From Acidobacteria bacterium RIFCSPLOWO2_12_FULL_66_21 (lineage in GTDB: Bacteria > Acidobacteriota > Vicinamibacteria > Vicinamibacterales > 2-12-FULL-66-21), in NCBI GenBank assembly GCA_001767455.1, contig MELC01000080.1, positions 20,860-84,859 of the forward strand: 64,000 nt of DNA, read 5' to 3'. This document shows, piece by piece, positions 55,486-63,964 of the stretch. The position numbers and the translations under genes were made by a program. The notes beneath the pieces are model-generated. The model was not told the DNA's origin and ran no database searches. It worked only from the letters and a program-made list of their open reading frames with translations. The stretch's first letter is position 1. Each line of letters begins with the position of its first letter.

Positions 55486-55665
55486 GCAGGGAAGCAGGGG
55501 AGGCTTGTCACGAATTGAACAGGAGGAGGGAAGTAGGGAAGGCTTCTATTGGTTTTCCCAAAAAACAGAAGTCCCTCCCTTCTTCCCTTCTCCGGTTGAA
55601 CATCTGTCTTTCCTTCTTTCCTGCTTCTGTTGAACATCCGTCTCTCTTTCTTCCCTTCCCCTGTG
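55486..55665. repeat. Purine/pyrimidine-rich repeat region with inverted arms
   Basis: Degenerate AGGAG/GGGAAG units (55490-55545) are followed by their complements CTTCCC/CTTCTTCCC (55570-55660); short boxes TTGAAC recur at 55515, 55594 and 55630. It resembles the purine-rich stretch at 16046-16080. It separates the UroD-type gene from the rest of the methyl-transfer cluster. Confidence 0.65.
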
Positions 55666-55714
55666 AGTGCGCGGCACGCCGTTCGGCGTATACTTCAGCC
55701 GTCCCCAACTCTCG

Positions 55715-56428
55715 ATGAGACGCCTGGTTCGCTTCACATGCGACGACGTGCGGCCGGGTCGCGCCGAGGTGCTGCGCCGTATGCAGATGCCCGAGGACAC
55801 GCCTGTGTCCGCGCGGCTCGAAGCGCTCGAGGGCGCCGCCGCCACGGCGTTCGAGAAGCTCGCGCGTCCCGTGGGCGTGTTCGAAGCGGTGTCCGCCGAA
55901 GAGTTCCTGCGTCTGTACGCCGACGCGCGCGGCAGCGCCGGCGACACGCCGCTGCACCACGTCGTGCCCCGCGCCGGCGCGCTCGCCCTGTTCGCGGCGA
56001 CGCTCGGCGCGGGCGTCGACGCGGAGATCCGCCAGCGATTTCGCGCGGGCGATGCGCCGTCGGGCTGGGCGCTCGACGCGTTCGCGTCCGCCGCCGCCGA
56101 GCGCGTGGCGGATCGGCTGGGCGAATGCTACAGGCTCGCGCTCGGCGACACGGGGCCGGCACCCGGCCTGCGCGTCCTGCCGTACAGCCCGGGCTACTGC
56201 GGCTGGGACGTCAGCGGCCAGGCGGCGCTCTTCCGCGCGCTGGTGCCAATCGAGATCGGCATCACCTTGTCGGCTCGCTGCCTGATGCAGCCGATCAAGT
56301 CCGTGTCGGGCGTCCTCGTGGCCGGCTCTCCTGACACGCACACGTTCCGTCCAACGTTCGACTTCTGTGAACCGTGTCTCACCAAGGACTGCTGCCGCCG
56401 GATGGCTTCGGTGCGCCGGCAAGGATGA
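55715..56428 (+). CDS. Vitamin B12-dependent methionine synthase activation-domain-like protein
   Basis: From ATG 55715 a 237-residue protein whose second half matches the activation domain of MetH: RVLPYSPGYCGWDVSGQ, then LMQPIKSVSGVLVAG. That domain binds SAM to re-methylate inactive cob(II)alamin. The C-terminus carries a cysteine group (FCEPCLTKDCCRR) that may hold an iron-sulfur centre for the reduction, as in stand-alone corrinoid activators. It lies 7 nt before the corrinoid-protein gene. Confidence 0.7.
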   Translation: MRRLVRFTCDDVRPGRAEVLRRMQMPEDTPVSARLEALEGAAATAFEKLARPVGVFEAVSAEEFLRLYADARGSAGDTPLHHVVPRAGALALFAATLGAGVDAEIRQRFRAGDAPSGWALDAFASAAAERVADRLGECYRLALGDTGPAPGLRVLPYSPGYCGWDVSGQAALFRALVPIEIGITLSARCLMQPIKSVSGVLVAGSPDTHTFRPTFDFCEPCLTKDCCRRMASVRRQG

Positions 56429-56435
56429 TGTGACC

Positions 56436-57074
56436 ATGCTCGACCTGCTCTCGCAACGGCTCCAGGAGGGGGACGATGCCGCCGTCCGCGAGTTGACGGC
56501 CCGCGCGATTGCCGGCGCGGTGGCGCCGGCCGCCATCCTCGAGGGCGGCCTTCTGGCGGGGATGGCGGTGATCGGCCGCCGTTTCCGCGACCGCGAGATC
56601 TTCCTGCCCGACGTACTGCTCGCCGCCCGCGCGATGCAGGCCGGCATGGCGCTGCTCGAGCCGCTGCTCGTCGGAAACGCCGCGCGCTCGGCGGGCACCG
56701 TCGTCATCGGCACGGTGAGCGGCGACGTGCACGATATCGGCAAGAACCTCGTGGGCATCATGCTGCAGGGGGCCGGCTTTCGCGTGGTGGATCTGGGCGC
56801 CGACGTGGCGCCGGAGCGCTTCGCCCAGACGGCCGCCGAGGAGCGGGCGGACGTCGTCGGCCTGTCCGCGCTGCTGACGACGACGATGACCGGCATGCAG
56901 GACACGATCGAGCAACTGCGCGAGGACGCGGCGACCGCGACGGTTCGGACGATCGTCGGCGGGGCGCCGTTGACGGCGGAGTTCGCGCGCGAGATTGGCG
57001 CGGACGCGTACGCCCCGGACGCCCAGCACGCGGTCGAGGGCGTCCGCGCGCTCGTCCAGGCGCGCCGGTCGTGA
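56436..57074 (+). CDS. Corrinoid (B12-binding) methyl carrier protein
   Basis: From ATG 56436 a 212-residue protein: a four-helix cap domain (residues 1-85) and a Rossmann B12-binding domain with GDVHDIGKNLVGIML (cobalt-ligating His in DxHxxG), a Ser in LSALLTTTMTGM and GGAPL. This is the MtaC/MetH-cap type carrier. It should shuttle the methyl group from the UroD-type enzyme to the homocysteine methyltransferase encoded next (4-nt GTGA overlap). Confidence 0.93.
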   Translation: MLDLLSQRLQEGDDAAVRELTARAIAGAVAPAAILEGGLLAGMAVIGRRFRDREIFLPDVLLAARAMQAGMALLEPLLVGNAARSAGTVVIGTVSGDVHDIGKNLVGIMLQGAGFRVVDLGADVAPERFAQTAAEERADVVGLSALLTTTMTGMQDTIEQLREDAATATVRTIVGGAPLTAEFAREIGADAYAPDAQHAVEGVRALVQARRS

Positions 57075-57955
57075 TTCCATTCGTCGAGCGGCTGCGGCGC
57101 GGGGTGATTCTCGCCGACGGGGCCTGGGGCTCGATGCTCATGTCGCGCGGCCTGCCGCCCAATCAATCCCCCGAGACGTGGACGCTCGAACGCCCGGAAA
57201 TCCTGCGCGCGATCGCTCGCGAATACCTCGAGGCGGGGGCCGAGATCCTCACCACCAACACGTTCGGAGGCACGACCCTCGCGCTCAGCCGCCATCGGCT
57301 CGAGCAGCGCGCGGTGGAGATCAACGCGACCGGCGTCGCGATTCTGCGCGACATCGCGGAAGGGCGCGCATACGTGTCGGCTTCGATTGGCCCGACCGGC
57401 CGGCTGCTCGCGCCGCTCGGCGACCTTCGGCCCGACGCCGCCGAGGCGGCCTTCGCGGCGCAGATAGAGACGATCGCGGAGGCGGGAGCGGACCTCCTGT
57501 GCATCGAGACGATGAGCGATCCGGCCGAAGCGGTGCTCGCGATCCACGCGGCAAAGCGCGTGGCGCCCGCACTTCCGGTGATCGCCACGATGACCTTCGA
57601 GCTGACGCCGCGGGGGCCCTACACGTTGATGGGGACGTCGGTGGAAGCGGCCGCGCGGCTGCTCGCCGAAGCCGGCGCGGATGTCGTCGGCGCGAACTGC
57701 GGCGAGGGCGTGCGGCAGATGACCGTCGTCGCCGAGGCCTTCGCGGCGCATTCGCGCCTGCCAGTGGCCATCCGCCCGAATGCCGGGCTGCCGCTCCGGC
57801 AGGGGCGCCAGCTCGTCTACGCCGAGTTGCCTGAAGACTTTGCGAAGGCCGCCGCGGCGCTGCTGCAGCCTGGCGTGGCGGTGCTCGGCGGCTGCTGCGG
57901 CACCACGCCCGCCCATATCCGCGCACTTCGGTCGGTGCTGGCTGCGCGCGTCTGA
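57071..57955 (+). CDS. Homocysteine S-methyltransferase domain protein (MetH N-terminal type)
   Basis: A 294-residue TIM-barrel protein with the zinc ligands of the Hcy-binding family: GANCGEG (first Cys, near 217) and GGCCGTTP (Cys pair near 273), plus DGAWGSMLMSRG at the start. In MetH this domain takes a methyl group from methylcobalamin to homocysteine. With the separate corrinoid and activation proteins it makes up a split methionine synthase. GTG start overlaps the upstream stop. Confidence 0.9.
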   Translation: MIPFVERLRRGVILADGAWGSMLMSRGLPPNQSPETWTLERPEILRAIAREYLEAGAEILTTNTFGGTTLALSRHRLEQRAVEINATGVAILRDIAEGRAYVSASIGPTGRLLAPLGDLRPDAAEAAFAAQIETIAEAGADLLCIETMSDPAEAVLAIHAAKRVAPALPVIATMTFELTPRGPYTLMGTSVEAAARLLAEAGADVVGANCGEGVRQMTVVAEAFAAHSRLPVAIRPNAGLPLRQGRQLVYAELPEDFAKAAAALLQPGVAVLGGCCGTTPAHIRALRSVLAARV

Positions 57956-58063
57956 CGCCCGCCGGCCTCGACGCTCGCAGCTTCAGCGTATTTTCAGAGT
58001 TCCTTCATCCCGGGCGAAGGACTTACCGCCCGCCGCCCGCGTATCCTTCCGGGTGGAGGGATG

Positions 58064-58600
58064 ATGACCCGTTACATGTTCGCGCTGCTCCCGCTTCTCT
58101 GGTCCGCCACTGCTTTGGCGCAGGACACGGCGCCGGCGCCCGGTCTCAGGACCAGTGCCCTGTCAACCGTATACGTCCGGGACGAGGCGGGAGTCGAGAC
58201 GGCGGGGAAGCTGCTGCGCCTCGACAGTACATCGGTGGTGATGCTCGTGGACGGGCGCGAGCGCGAGTTCGATCTCGGGCACGTCTGGAGCGTTCAGAAG
58301 CGCGGCGACTCGCTCAAGAACGGCGCCATCATTGGATCGGTCGCCGGGCTGGGAATGGGGTTGCTCGGCGGCGCGATAGCGGATTGCAGCAACTCCAGCG
58401 GCCACATCGGCGGGTGCGGCGCCGGCACGCGCATCGCGTTCGCGGTGATGTCGACCGCATTGTACGGCTCGGTCGGCGTCGGCATCGACGCGTTGATCCA
58501 GGGACGCACGACGCTCTATCAGCGACCGATGATGTCGAGCGCGTCTCTCGCGCCCTCGCGTGGCGCCGCCGTCAGATTTGCCGTCCGCTGGGAGCCGTAA
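58064..58600 (+). CDS. Exported glycine-zipper protein
   Basis: A 178-residue protein (ATG 58064; 58061 also possible) with a signal peptide (residues 1-20), a small beta domain (GVETAGKLLRLDSTSVVML) and a glycine-zipper hydrophobic stretch (IIGSVAGLGMGLLGGAI) that may insert in a membrane. Two disulfide-capable cysteines follow. Unknown function, envelope location likely. GGAGGG precedes the start. Confidence 0.65.
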   Translation: MTRYMFALLPLLWSATALAQDTAPAPGLRTSALSTVYVRDEAGVETAGKLLRLDSTSVVMLVDGREREFDLGHVWSVQKRGDSLKNGAIIGSVAGLGMGLLGGAIADCSNSSGHIGGCGAGTRIAFAVMSTALYGSVGVGIDALIQGRTTLYQRPMMSSASLAPSRGAAVRFAVRWEP

Positions 58601-58630
58601 GCACTGCACCCCGCATGAACGGCCGCCTGC

Positions 58631-59014
58631 TCAGGCGCGCCAGTCGCCCATCGGATTGCCCAGGCACTTTCGTACCGTGGCGATGAGCTTGTCGGGACCG
58701 ACCGGCTTGCTCAGCAGGCACGCGACGGATCCCTCGTCCACCGCCTGCACGGAGCCCGTCACGACGACGATGGGGATCTGACGTGTGTCGGCGCGCGAGG
58801 TGAGATCCTCCAGCACGTTCTGCCCGCTGATGGTGGGAAGGCCGAGATCCAGCACGATCAAATCCGGCAGGTCCCGCTCGATCTGCCGCAGCGCCTCGAG
58901 GCCATCCCCCGCTTCGGCCGTCGCGTAGCCGGCCAACGTCAGCGCGACGCGGTACATCCCTCGCAGATCGGCGTCGTCTTCCACGATGAGGATGTACCGC
59001 TGCGCTGTTGCCAT
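58631..59014 (-). CDS. Single-domain response regulator (receiver only)
   Basis: From ATG 59014 a 127-residue CheY-like receiver: acidic pocket LIVEDDADL, phosphorylated Asp in LIVLDLGLP (near 54), Thr in VVVTGS and Lys in LLSKPVG. No output domain, so it acts through protein contacts. The frame is open far upstream to 59347 and beyond, but the receiver begins here. A sigma-54-like promoter lies about 185 nt upstream. Confidence 0.87.
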   Translation of the reverse strand: MATAQRYILIVEDDADLRGMYRVALTLAGYATAEAGDGLEALRQIERDLPDLIVLDLGLPTISGQNVLEDLTSRADTRQIPIVVVTGSVQAVDEGSVACLLSKPVGPDKLIATVRKCLGNPMGDWRA

Positions 59015-59197
59015 GGCGCGTCGTGACCCTGCCGGATAATACGTAGACGGCCGCGCTCGATGCCCCCAGGGGCCGAGGCGAGCGGGCTGCCATGTAAGAC
59101 TGATGCACAATGTGGCGCGCCGCGTTCCACGCACGCGCCGAAAGCGTGTAGCGGGAGTGCCACTCCTGGGCCTGCACGAATCCTGGCAGGTGCCTGC

Positions 59198-59213
59198 TGC
59201 CACATTCGTGCCA
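59198..59213 (-). promoter_or_regulatory. Possible sigma-54 (-24/-12) promoter
   Basis: On the minus strand TGGCACGAATGTGGCA matches the TGGCACG-N4-TTGCA consensus with correct GG-to-GC spacing and one change (TGGC for TTGC at -12). A strong hairpin (arms GCACGAAT/ATTCGTGC, 59174-59212) overlaps it. Downstream gene is the receiver protein. Confidence 0.45.
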
Positions 59214-59227
59214 TCCCCAATCGTTGC

Positions 59228-59298
59228 CCAGCTTCCAACTTCCAACCCTCGGGCTCGATCTTGGGAATCGGGAGTTGGCGGTTGGGAGTTGGGAGTTG
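59228..59298. repeat. 7-bp repeats (CAACTTC / GGGAGTT) in inverted arms
   Basis: CTTCCAA twice (59231-59245), then GGAGTTG, GCGGTTG, GGAGTTG, GGAGTTG (59271-59298), the reverse-complement type. The 331-bp region 59015-59345 otherwise holds only the promoter-like site and the short leader of the next gene. Confidence 0.75.
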
Positions 59299-59345
59299 TA
59301 TCGCGAAGCTTCAGCTTGGATGCGTTTCCGTAGTAACGTGTGCCC

Positions 59346-59717
59346 ATGCCTCACATCATCGAGCATCGGCACGGCCCGGATCGCCGTCATCAGCCGCGCG
59401 GCGGGCGCCGCCCCGAGGACCGCCCCGGCTACGCTCCGCTCGTGCTGCTCGTCGGCGACGACGCGGAGGTCAAGGATCAGTCGGAAGCGATACTCGCGAA
59501 GCTCCGGTTCGCGGTGGCGACCAGCACGACCGCGGAAGAGGCGCTGCGCGTGCTGCCCGCCCTTCGTCCCGATCTCGTCATCGCGCCGGAGGGAGACGTC
59601 TCGAGGCTTCGTGACGAGGGACCGGCGAACCTGCGGGTGATGGTGATGAACCGCGACATGGAGGAGAGCCCGGAGGAGCTGATCGCCGAGGTGCTCCGCT
59701 CCGTGCGGCGCAGATAG
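59346..59717 (+). CDS. Degenerate receiver-domain protein
   Basis: A 123-residue protein: a basic N-terminus (HIIEHRHGPDRR, RGGRRP) and a receiver-like fold PLVLLVGDDAEVKDQSEAIL in which the phosphorylation Asp site reads DLVIAPEGD and the Lys motif is lost. It is likely a pseudo-receiver working by protein contact. Divergent from the intact receiver gene across the repeat and promoter-like region. Confidence 0.65.
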   Translation: MPHIIEHRHGPDRRHQPRGGRRPEDRPGYAPLVLLVGDDAEVKDQSEAILAKLRFAVATSTTAEEALRVLPALRPDLVIAPEGDVSRLRDEGPANLRVMVMNRDMEESPEELIAEVLRSVRRR

Positions 59718-59724
59718 CCTGCCG

Positions 59725-60714
59725 ATGAGACCTCCTCTTTGTTCGACGTCGGCGGCGGCCCTCCTCGCGGCCGGTGTCATGCTGCAGGCGGGCCAGGCGC
59801 CGACCCGGCACTGGTACAAAGGCAACACCCACACCCACACGCTGAACAGCGACGGCGACAGCACGCCCGACGACGTGGTGCGCTGGTACCGCGAGCACGG
59901 CTATCAGTTCCTCGTGCTGACGGATCACAACCACCTGACGTCGGTGGACGGCCTCAACGCGCTGCACGGCGCCGACGAGAAATTCCTGATCGTCAAAGGC
60001 GAAGAAGTGAGCGATCGTTTCGCCGGCAAGCAGCTGCACGTCAACGGCCTCGATGTTGCGCACAAGGTGGATCCCCAGGGCGGTCAGTCGGTCGTCGACG
60101 TCCTGCAGCGCAACGTGGACGCGATTCGGCGCGAGCAGGGCGTGCCGCACATCAACCACCCGAACTTCCGCTGGGCGATCACCGCCGACGACCTGAAGCA
60201 GGTCAGGAACAACAAGCTGTTCGAGATCTACAACGGGCATCCTCAGGTGAACAACGCCGGCGGCGGCACCGTGCCTGGCCTCGAAGAGGTATGGGACGCG
60301 CTCCTGTCGAGCGGCGTCCGGCTGTACGGGATCGCGGTGGACGACGCGCACGTATTCAAGGACCCGGGCAATCCGCTCGCCTCCGGTCCCGGGCGCGGAT
60401 GGGTCGTGGTGCGCGCGGCGAAGCTGGAGGCGCGCGCTCTGCTGGAAGCGATGGAGCGGGGTGATTTCTACGCGTCGACGGGCGTCGAGCTGAGCGACTA
60501 TCAGGTGGACGCGACGTCGATGACCGTAACCGTGAAGGCGACCACGTTCTCGAAGTACCGGATCCAGTTCATCGGCGCCGGCGGTCAGATCCTGAAGACG
60601 GCGACCGCCAGCCCAGCCACCTATGCGTTCACGGGCGCCGAGCCCTACGTGCGCGCCAAGGTCCTCGAGAGCAACGGCCAGGTCGCGTGGTGCCAGCCGG
60701 TGTTTCCGCGCTAG
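59725..60714 (+). CDS. Exported PHP-domain metal-dependent hydrolase
   Basis: A 329-residue protein with a signal peptide (residues 1-24) and the PHP phosphoesterase motif order: GNTHTHTLNSDGD near 33, VLTDHNHLTS near 70, GEEVSD, HINHPN and DDAHVF. It binds two or three metals and probably cleaves a phosphate ester outside the cytoplasm. The C-terminal 90 residues form a beta domain. Follows the degenerate receiver gene by 7 nt. Confidence 0.85.
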   Translation: MRPPLCSTSAAALLAAGVMLQAGQAPTRHWYKGNTHTHTLNSDGDSTPDDVVRWYREHGYQFLVLTDHNHLTSVDGLNALHGADEKFLIVKGEEVSDRFAGKQLHVNGLDVAHKVDPQGGQSVVDVLQRNVDAIRREQGVPHINHPNFRWAITADDLKQVRNNKLFEIYNGHPQVNNAGGGTVPGLEEVWDALLSSGVRLYGIAVDDAHVFKDPGNPLASGPGRGWVVVRAAKLEARALLEAMERGDFYASTGVELSDYQVDATSMTVTVKATTFSKYRIQFIGAGGQILKTATASPATYAFTGAEPYVRAKVLESNGQVAWCQPVFPR

Positions 60715-60907
60715 ATCGTCAGGGGGCGGGCTCGAGTGGCACGCGCGGTTTCCTACCGTTGGCGGTCGTTTCTCAGCCTTCATAGAGAAACGCCGCTTCG
60801 TAAATTGCGGGTCCTCCGGACCCTTCAGGGGATCAACCATCTCTGGTGTCGCTGTCCGGCCACCTCGGTGTATATGACTGCCGTCATAGCACTCGAACAG
60901 GCTCGTG

Positions 60908-60948
60908 CCCGCCGGGCGTACCCGCGCGAGCCGTTCGGGCGGGTTTTT
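60908..60948 (+). terminator. Intrinsic terminator with alternative pairing
   Basis: ACCCGC (60920-60925) pairs with GCGGGT (60939-60944), followed by TTTTT (60944-60948). CCCGCC (60908-60913) can instead pair with GGCGGG (60938-60943). It lies 23 nt before the next start codon; the 256-bp gap before it shows no gene. Confidence 0.6.
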
Positions 60949-60970
60949 ACGCCTTTACGTGCAGAGGCTG

Positions 60971-61615
60971 ATGATGCGATGTGCTCGACAGATTGTGCTG
61001 GCGGCGGTGGCGCTCGGCATCGCGATGCCGATCGCGGCGCAGGATCCGCCGCAGGAGCGCGTCAGCGTGAGTGCCGGAGGCGGGATCGCGGACCCGTGGC
61101 ACGGCGATCTCCAGTTCCAGGCCGCCGCGTGGACCGCGGGCGTACGCATGGCGACGTCCGATCACGTCCGCGTCGAGGTGTTCGCCGGCGAATGGCGGCA
61201 CTCGTCCGGGGAGGTCCGCACGAACGTGACGTTCCAGGGGCCAAACGGGCCGGAGGGCACCGTCGATCGTCTGACGCAGCGCACGCAGTGGGTCACGAGC
61301 GCATACGGATTCAACGTCCTCGCGTCCGGATCGAGCGGCGGGGTCACGCTGTCCGCGGGCGGCGGACCAGGTTTCATGCAGCTCCATCGGGCCTTCACCC
61401 AAACGCTGGAAGGCTGCCACGGCGCGGTGTCGTGTACGAGTTACACCAACCGTTTCAGCAACGGCGCCTTGTCCGTGCAGGCGGTGGTCACCCTTGACCT
61501 TGCCATCGCCTCGCGTGTCGGCGCCTTCGGCCAGTATCAGATTGTCATACCTACCAGGGACGTCGGCTCAGGCCACGGCGCATTCCTCGGCGGCGTGCGA
61601 ATCAGGTTGATGTGA
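60971..61615 (+). CDS. Outer-membrane beta-barrel-like exported protein
   Basis: A 214-residue protein (ATG 60971 or 60974, AGAGG upstream) with a signal peptide (RQIVLAAVALGIAMPIAAQ) and alternating short strands rich in Gly, Val and Thr ending in an aromatic-poor RIRLM. The pattern fits a small 8-strand outer-membrane barrel of the OmpA/OmpW type. No specific family is recognised. Confidence 0.6.
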   Translation: MMRCARQIVLAAVALGIAMPIAAQDPPQERVSVSAGGGIADPWHGDLQFQAAAWTAGVRMATSDHVRVEVFAGEWRHSSGEVRTNVTFQGPNGPEGTVDRLTQRTQWVTSAYGFNVLASGSSGGVTLSAGGGPGFMQLHRAFTQTLEGCHGAVSCTSYTNRFSNGALSVQAVVTLDLAIASRVGAFGQYQIVIPTRDVGSGHGAFLGGVRIRLM

Positions 61616-62292
61616 GTGGATCGCGACCTCCTGCTGGAGGGCCCGCGCATCATTCGGGAAGAGCTAATCGCCCACTCGGTAACGCCCCGGACGTCGCCGC
61701 CTTCTACGCCACGCGCGCCTCGCTGGTGGAACTCGCCGGCGGCGATGCCGAGGCGGATCTCCTCCAGGCGGAGCGGCTGGCCGGCGCGGATCGGAACATT
61801 CGCATCCCGATTGTCCGGTACTACCAGCAGAAGCGCCGCTGGAGCGATGCGCTGGCGGCGTCGGAACGCGCGCGCGAACGGTTCCCGAGCGACTTCAACC
61901 TCGATCTGCTGCACGTGCGATCACTCGTCAACCTGGATCGCGCGGCCGAAGCCATTGCGATCCTCGACAAGACGCACGTGCTGCCGTCTGAGAATTCGCG
62001 TGAAAGCCACCAACTGTACGTGCAGGCGCACACGGTGGCGGCCTTCACCGCGATCGAGTCCAGCCGATTCGACGGGGCATACGCGCATCTGGAAGCCGCG
62101 CTCGAGTGGCCCGAGCACCTCGGCCAGGGTAAACCGTACGATCCGGACGAGCGCCTGATCCGTTTTCTCATGGCGTGGGTGGATGAGCGCCGCGGCCGGA
62201 GTACCCAGTCGCCGGCGCGCGGGAACCTTCCGCCCGCCGACCCGAAGCGGGCTGACGATCTCGACCAGAAGCTGCTCCGTCGCGCGTTGTGA
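61616..62292 (+). pseudogene. N-terminally truncated and frameshifted TPR-protein remnant
   Basis: Directly after the previous stop, one frame reads DRDLLLEGPRIIREELIAHS, and the next frame continues GNAPDVAAFYATRASLVELA through TPR-like helices to LPPADPKRADDLDQ. The two join across a one-base shift near 61681, and the N-terminal bulk of the protein is missing. The ending (GKPYDPDERLIRF) recalls DUF5107-type tetratricopeptide proteins from memory. Confidence 0.55.
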
Positions 62293-62507
62293 CTCCCCGA
62301 AGCGCCTCGACTCCATCGCGCCCCGGCGATCTCGAGCGTGATCGACGGCGCTTCAACCCGCCGCCGAGATCGACCCGCGGGCGGTCGTCGTGCCTGCGAA
62401 ACAAGGCCTCTTCCTGCGAGTGACGCCGTCGCATCAGCCGACGACGACGCGGCCTCGGAACTGACGACCCGGAGGGGTGTATCATCAAGTGGCCCCCAGC
62501 AGTTGAA

Positions 62508-62537
62508 CTTCCGTGTTCTTCCGTGTGCTTCCGTGGT
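62508..62537 (+). repeat. Three 10-bp direct repeats upstream of a protease gene
   Basis: CTTCCGTGTT, CTTCCGTGTG, CTTCCGTGGT in tandem, 30 nt before the ATG of the trypsin-like gene. A 10-bp period places the copies on one face of the helix. The rest of 62293-62566 contains no recognised gene. Confidence 0.8.
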
Positions 62538-62566
62538 TGTAATTGCTGTCCACTTGGAGCGACCCG

Positions 62567-63964
62567 ATGCCCGACGGATCAGCCCAGTTCTCGCGGCAGT
62601 GTCCGCGCTGTCAACGAGTCGTTCCGAAGCACGTGCGGCAGTGTCGCTGCGGTGAAGTCTTCGCTTCTGAGGCGCCGCCGCTCGTCGCCGAAGACGCGGC
62701 GTCGCCGGCCCCCATTCGATCCGTTCGTGCCTCGAGCGCCGCGATTGCCGGCTGGGGGATTGCCGCTGTTCTGGCAGTGGCTCTTGGCTGGTTGTTGTTG
62801 CATGACGCCGTGCAGGTTCGCGGAGGAGCTCCCTCCGTGAAGGCGAGTCCGGACAAGATCGCCACGCCGCCGGCTCCTCCGCTCCCCGAATCCGCCAGGA
62901 CGCTGCCGGTCCCTGTCGGGTCTCCTGCGGCTCCTCGTGCGGACGCGGGCGCGCCTCCTGACACAGTCGCCGCGGGGTCGGCTTCGCAAGTCGAGGACAT
63001 CGTGAGGCGCGCGCTCCCCGCCGTCGTGTCGCTGCGCTCCGGCAATGTCAGCGGAAGCGGGTTCTTTGTGACCGACGACATGCTGGTGACGAATGAGCAT
63101 GTCGTCTCGGGGCATACGGAGGTGCTCGTCCGGCTGTACGACGGATCCCAGCAGATTGGCCGCGTCGTGACCCGGCAGGCCGCTGTCGATCTTGCCACGG
63201 TAAGAGTCGAACGCTCGTCCGGGCGGCACGGCGTCCTCACGCTCGGGCGGCTGGGCGACGTCCGTGTCGGACAGGAGGTCCTGGCCATCGGCTCGCCGCT
63301 CGGCATCGACAACACTGTCACCCGGGGCATCGTGAGCGGCCTTCGGACGGTTACCGGGATCACGCTGCTGCAGACCGACGCCGCCATCAATCCAGGCAAC
63401 AGTGGCGGACCGCTGCTGGACCGAAGGGGCCTGGTGATCGGCATCACCACCATGAAGCTCATGCGAGCGGAGCAGCTCGCCTTCGCCGTCGCGGTCGACT
63501 ACGCGATTCCGCTTCTGGAAGGCCGCCAGTCGGTTTTGCCGACGCAGTCGTCGCTCGCCTCCCTGGTGCCCGGCGTTCGTTCGGACGATCAGCCGTCAGA
63601 GCTGGACGTCGCGCGAGTGCGTGCGGATCGTATGTTCAGCACGTCGCTCACAAGGTGCCGGAAGCTGACCGAGGAGTTCGCCGCGAACTTCGATCGCTAC
63701 ACGGCCGCGTGCGCGGGCAGGCGGACGGACTGGCTGGTTCCGTTTGGTTCGCCGGGCGGCTCCGGAACCATACAGACCGCGAACGAGTCCACGCCCACCT
63801 GCCGGATCCTGTGGTCGGACGTGACCGCCGCCGCCCAGGACATCAAGGCCATGATTCGAGATATCGAGGAGAGGGCGCGCCAAGCTGGCGTCCTGCCCGG
63901 CGTGATGCGGGATCTTCTCGAGCGGTACGGCCTCGAAGAAGTGGCGGCTGCGGCCAACCGGTAG
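62567..63964 (+). CDS. Membrane-anchored trypsin-like serine protease (S1C/HtrA-like) with zinc ribbon
   Basis: From ATG 62567 (GGAG upstream) a 465-residue protein: zinc ribbon CPRC...CRCG (residues 12-30), one membrane helix (about 60-80), a Pro/Ala linker, and a trypsin-like protease domain with His in VTNEHVVS, Asp in AAVDLATVRV and Ser in NPGNSGGPLL (near 285). A C-terminal helical region (350-465) replaces the PDZ domain of HtrA proteins. The protease would face the periplasm and the zinc ribbon the cytoplasm, a possible signal relay. Three 10-bp repeats lie upstream. Confidence 0.87.
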   Translation: MPDGSAQFSRQCPRCQRVVPKHVRQCRCGEVFASEAPPLVAEDAASPAPIRSVRASSAAIAGWGIAAVLAVALGWLLLHDAVQVRGGAPSVKASPDKIATPPAPPLPESARTLPVPVGSPAAPRADAGAPPDTVAAGSASQVEDIVRRALPAVVSLRSGNVSGSGFFVTDDMLVTNEHVVSGHTEVLVRLYDGSQQIGRVVTRQAAVDLATVRVERSSGRHGVLTLGRLGDVRVGQEVLAIGSPLGIDNTVTRGIVSGLRTVTGITLLQTDAAINPGNSGGPLLDRRGLVIGITTMKLMRAEQLAFAVAVDYAIPLLEGRQSVLPTQSSLASLVPGVRSDDQPSELDVARVRADRMFSTSLTRCRKLTEEFAANFDRYTAACAGRRTDWLVPFGSPGGSGTIQTANESTPTCRILWSDVTAAAQDIKAMIRDIEERARQAGVLPGVMRDLLERYGLEEVAAAANR

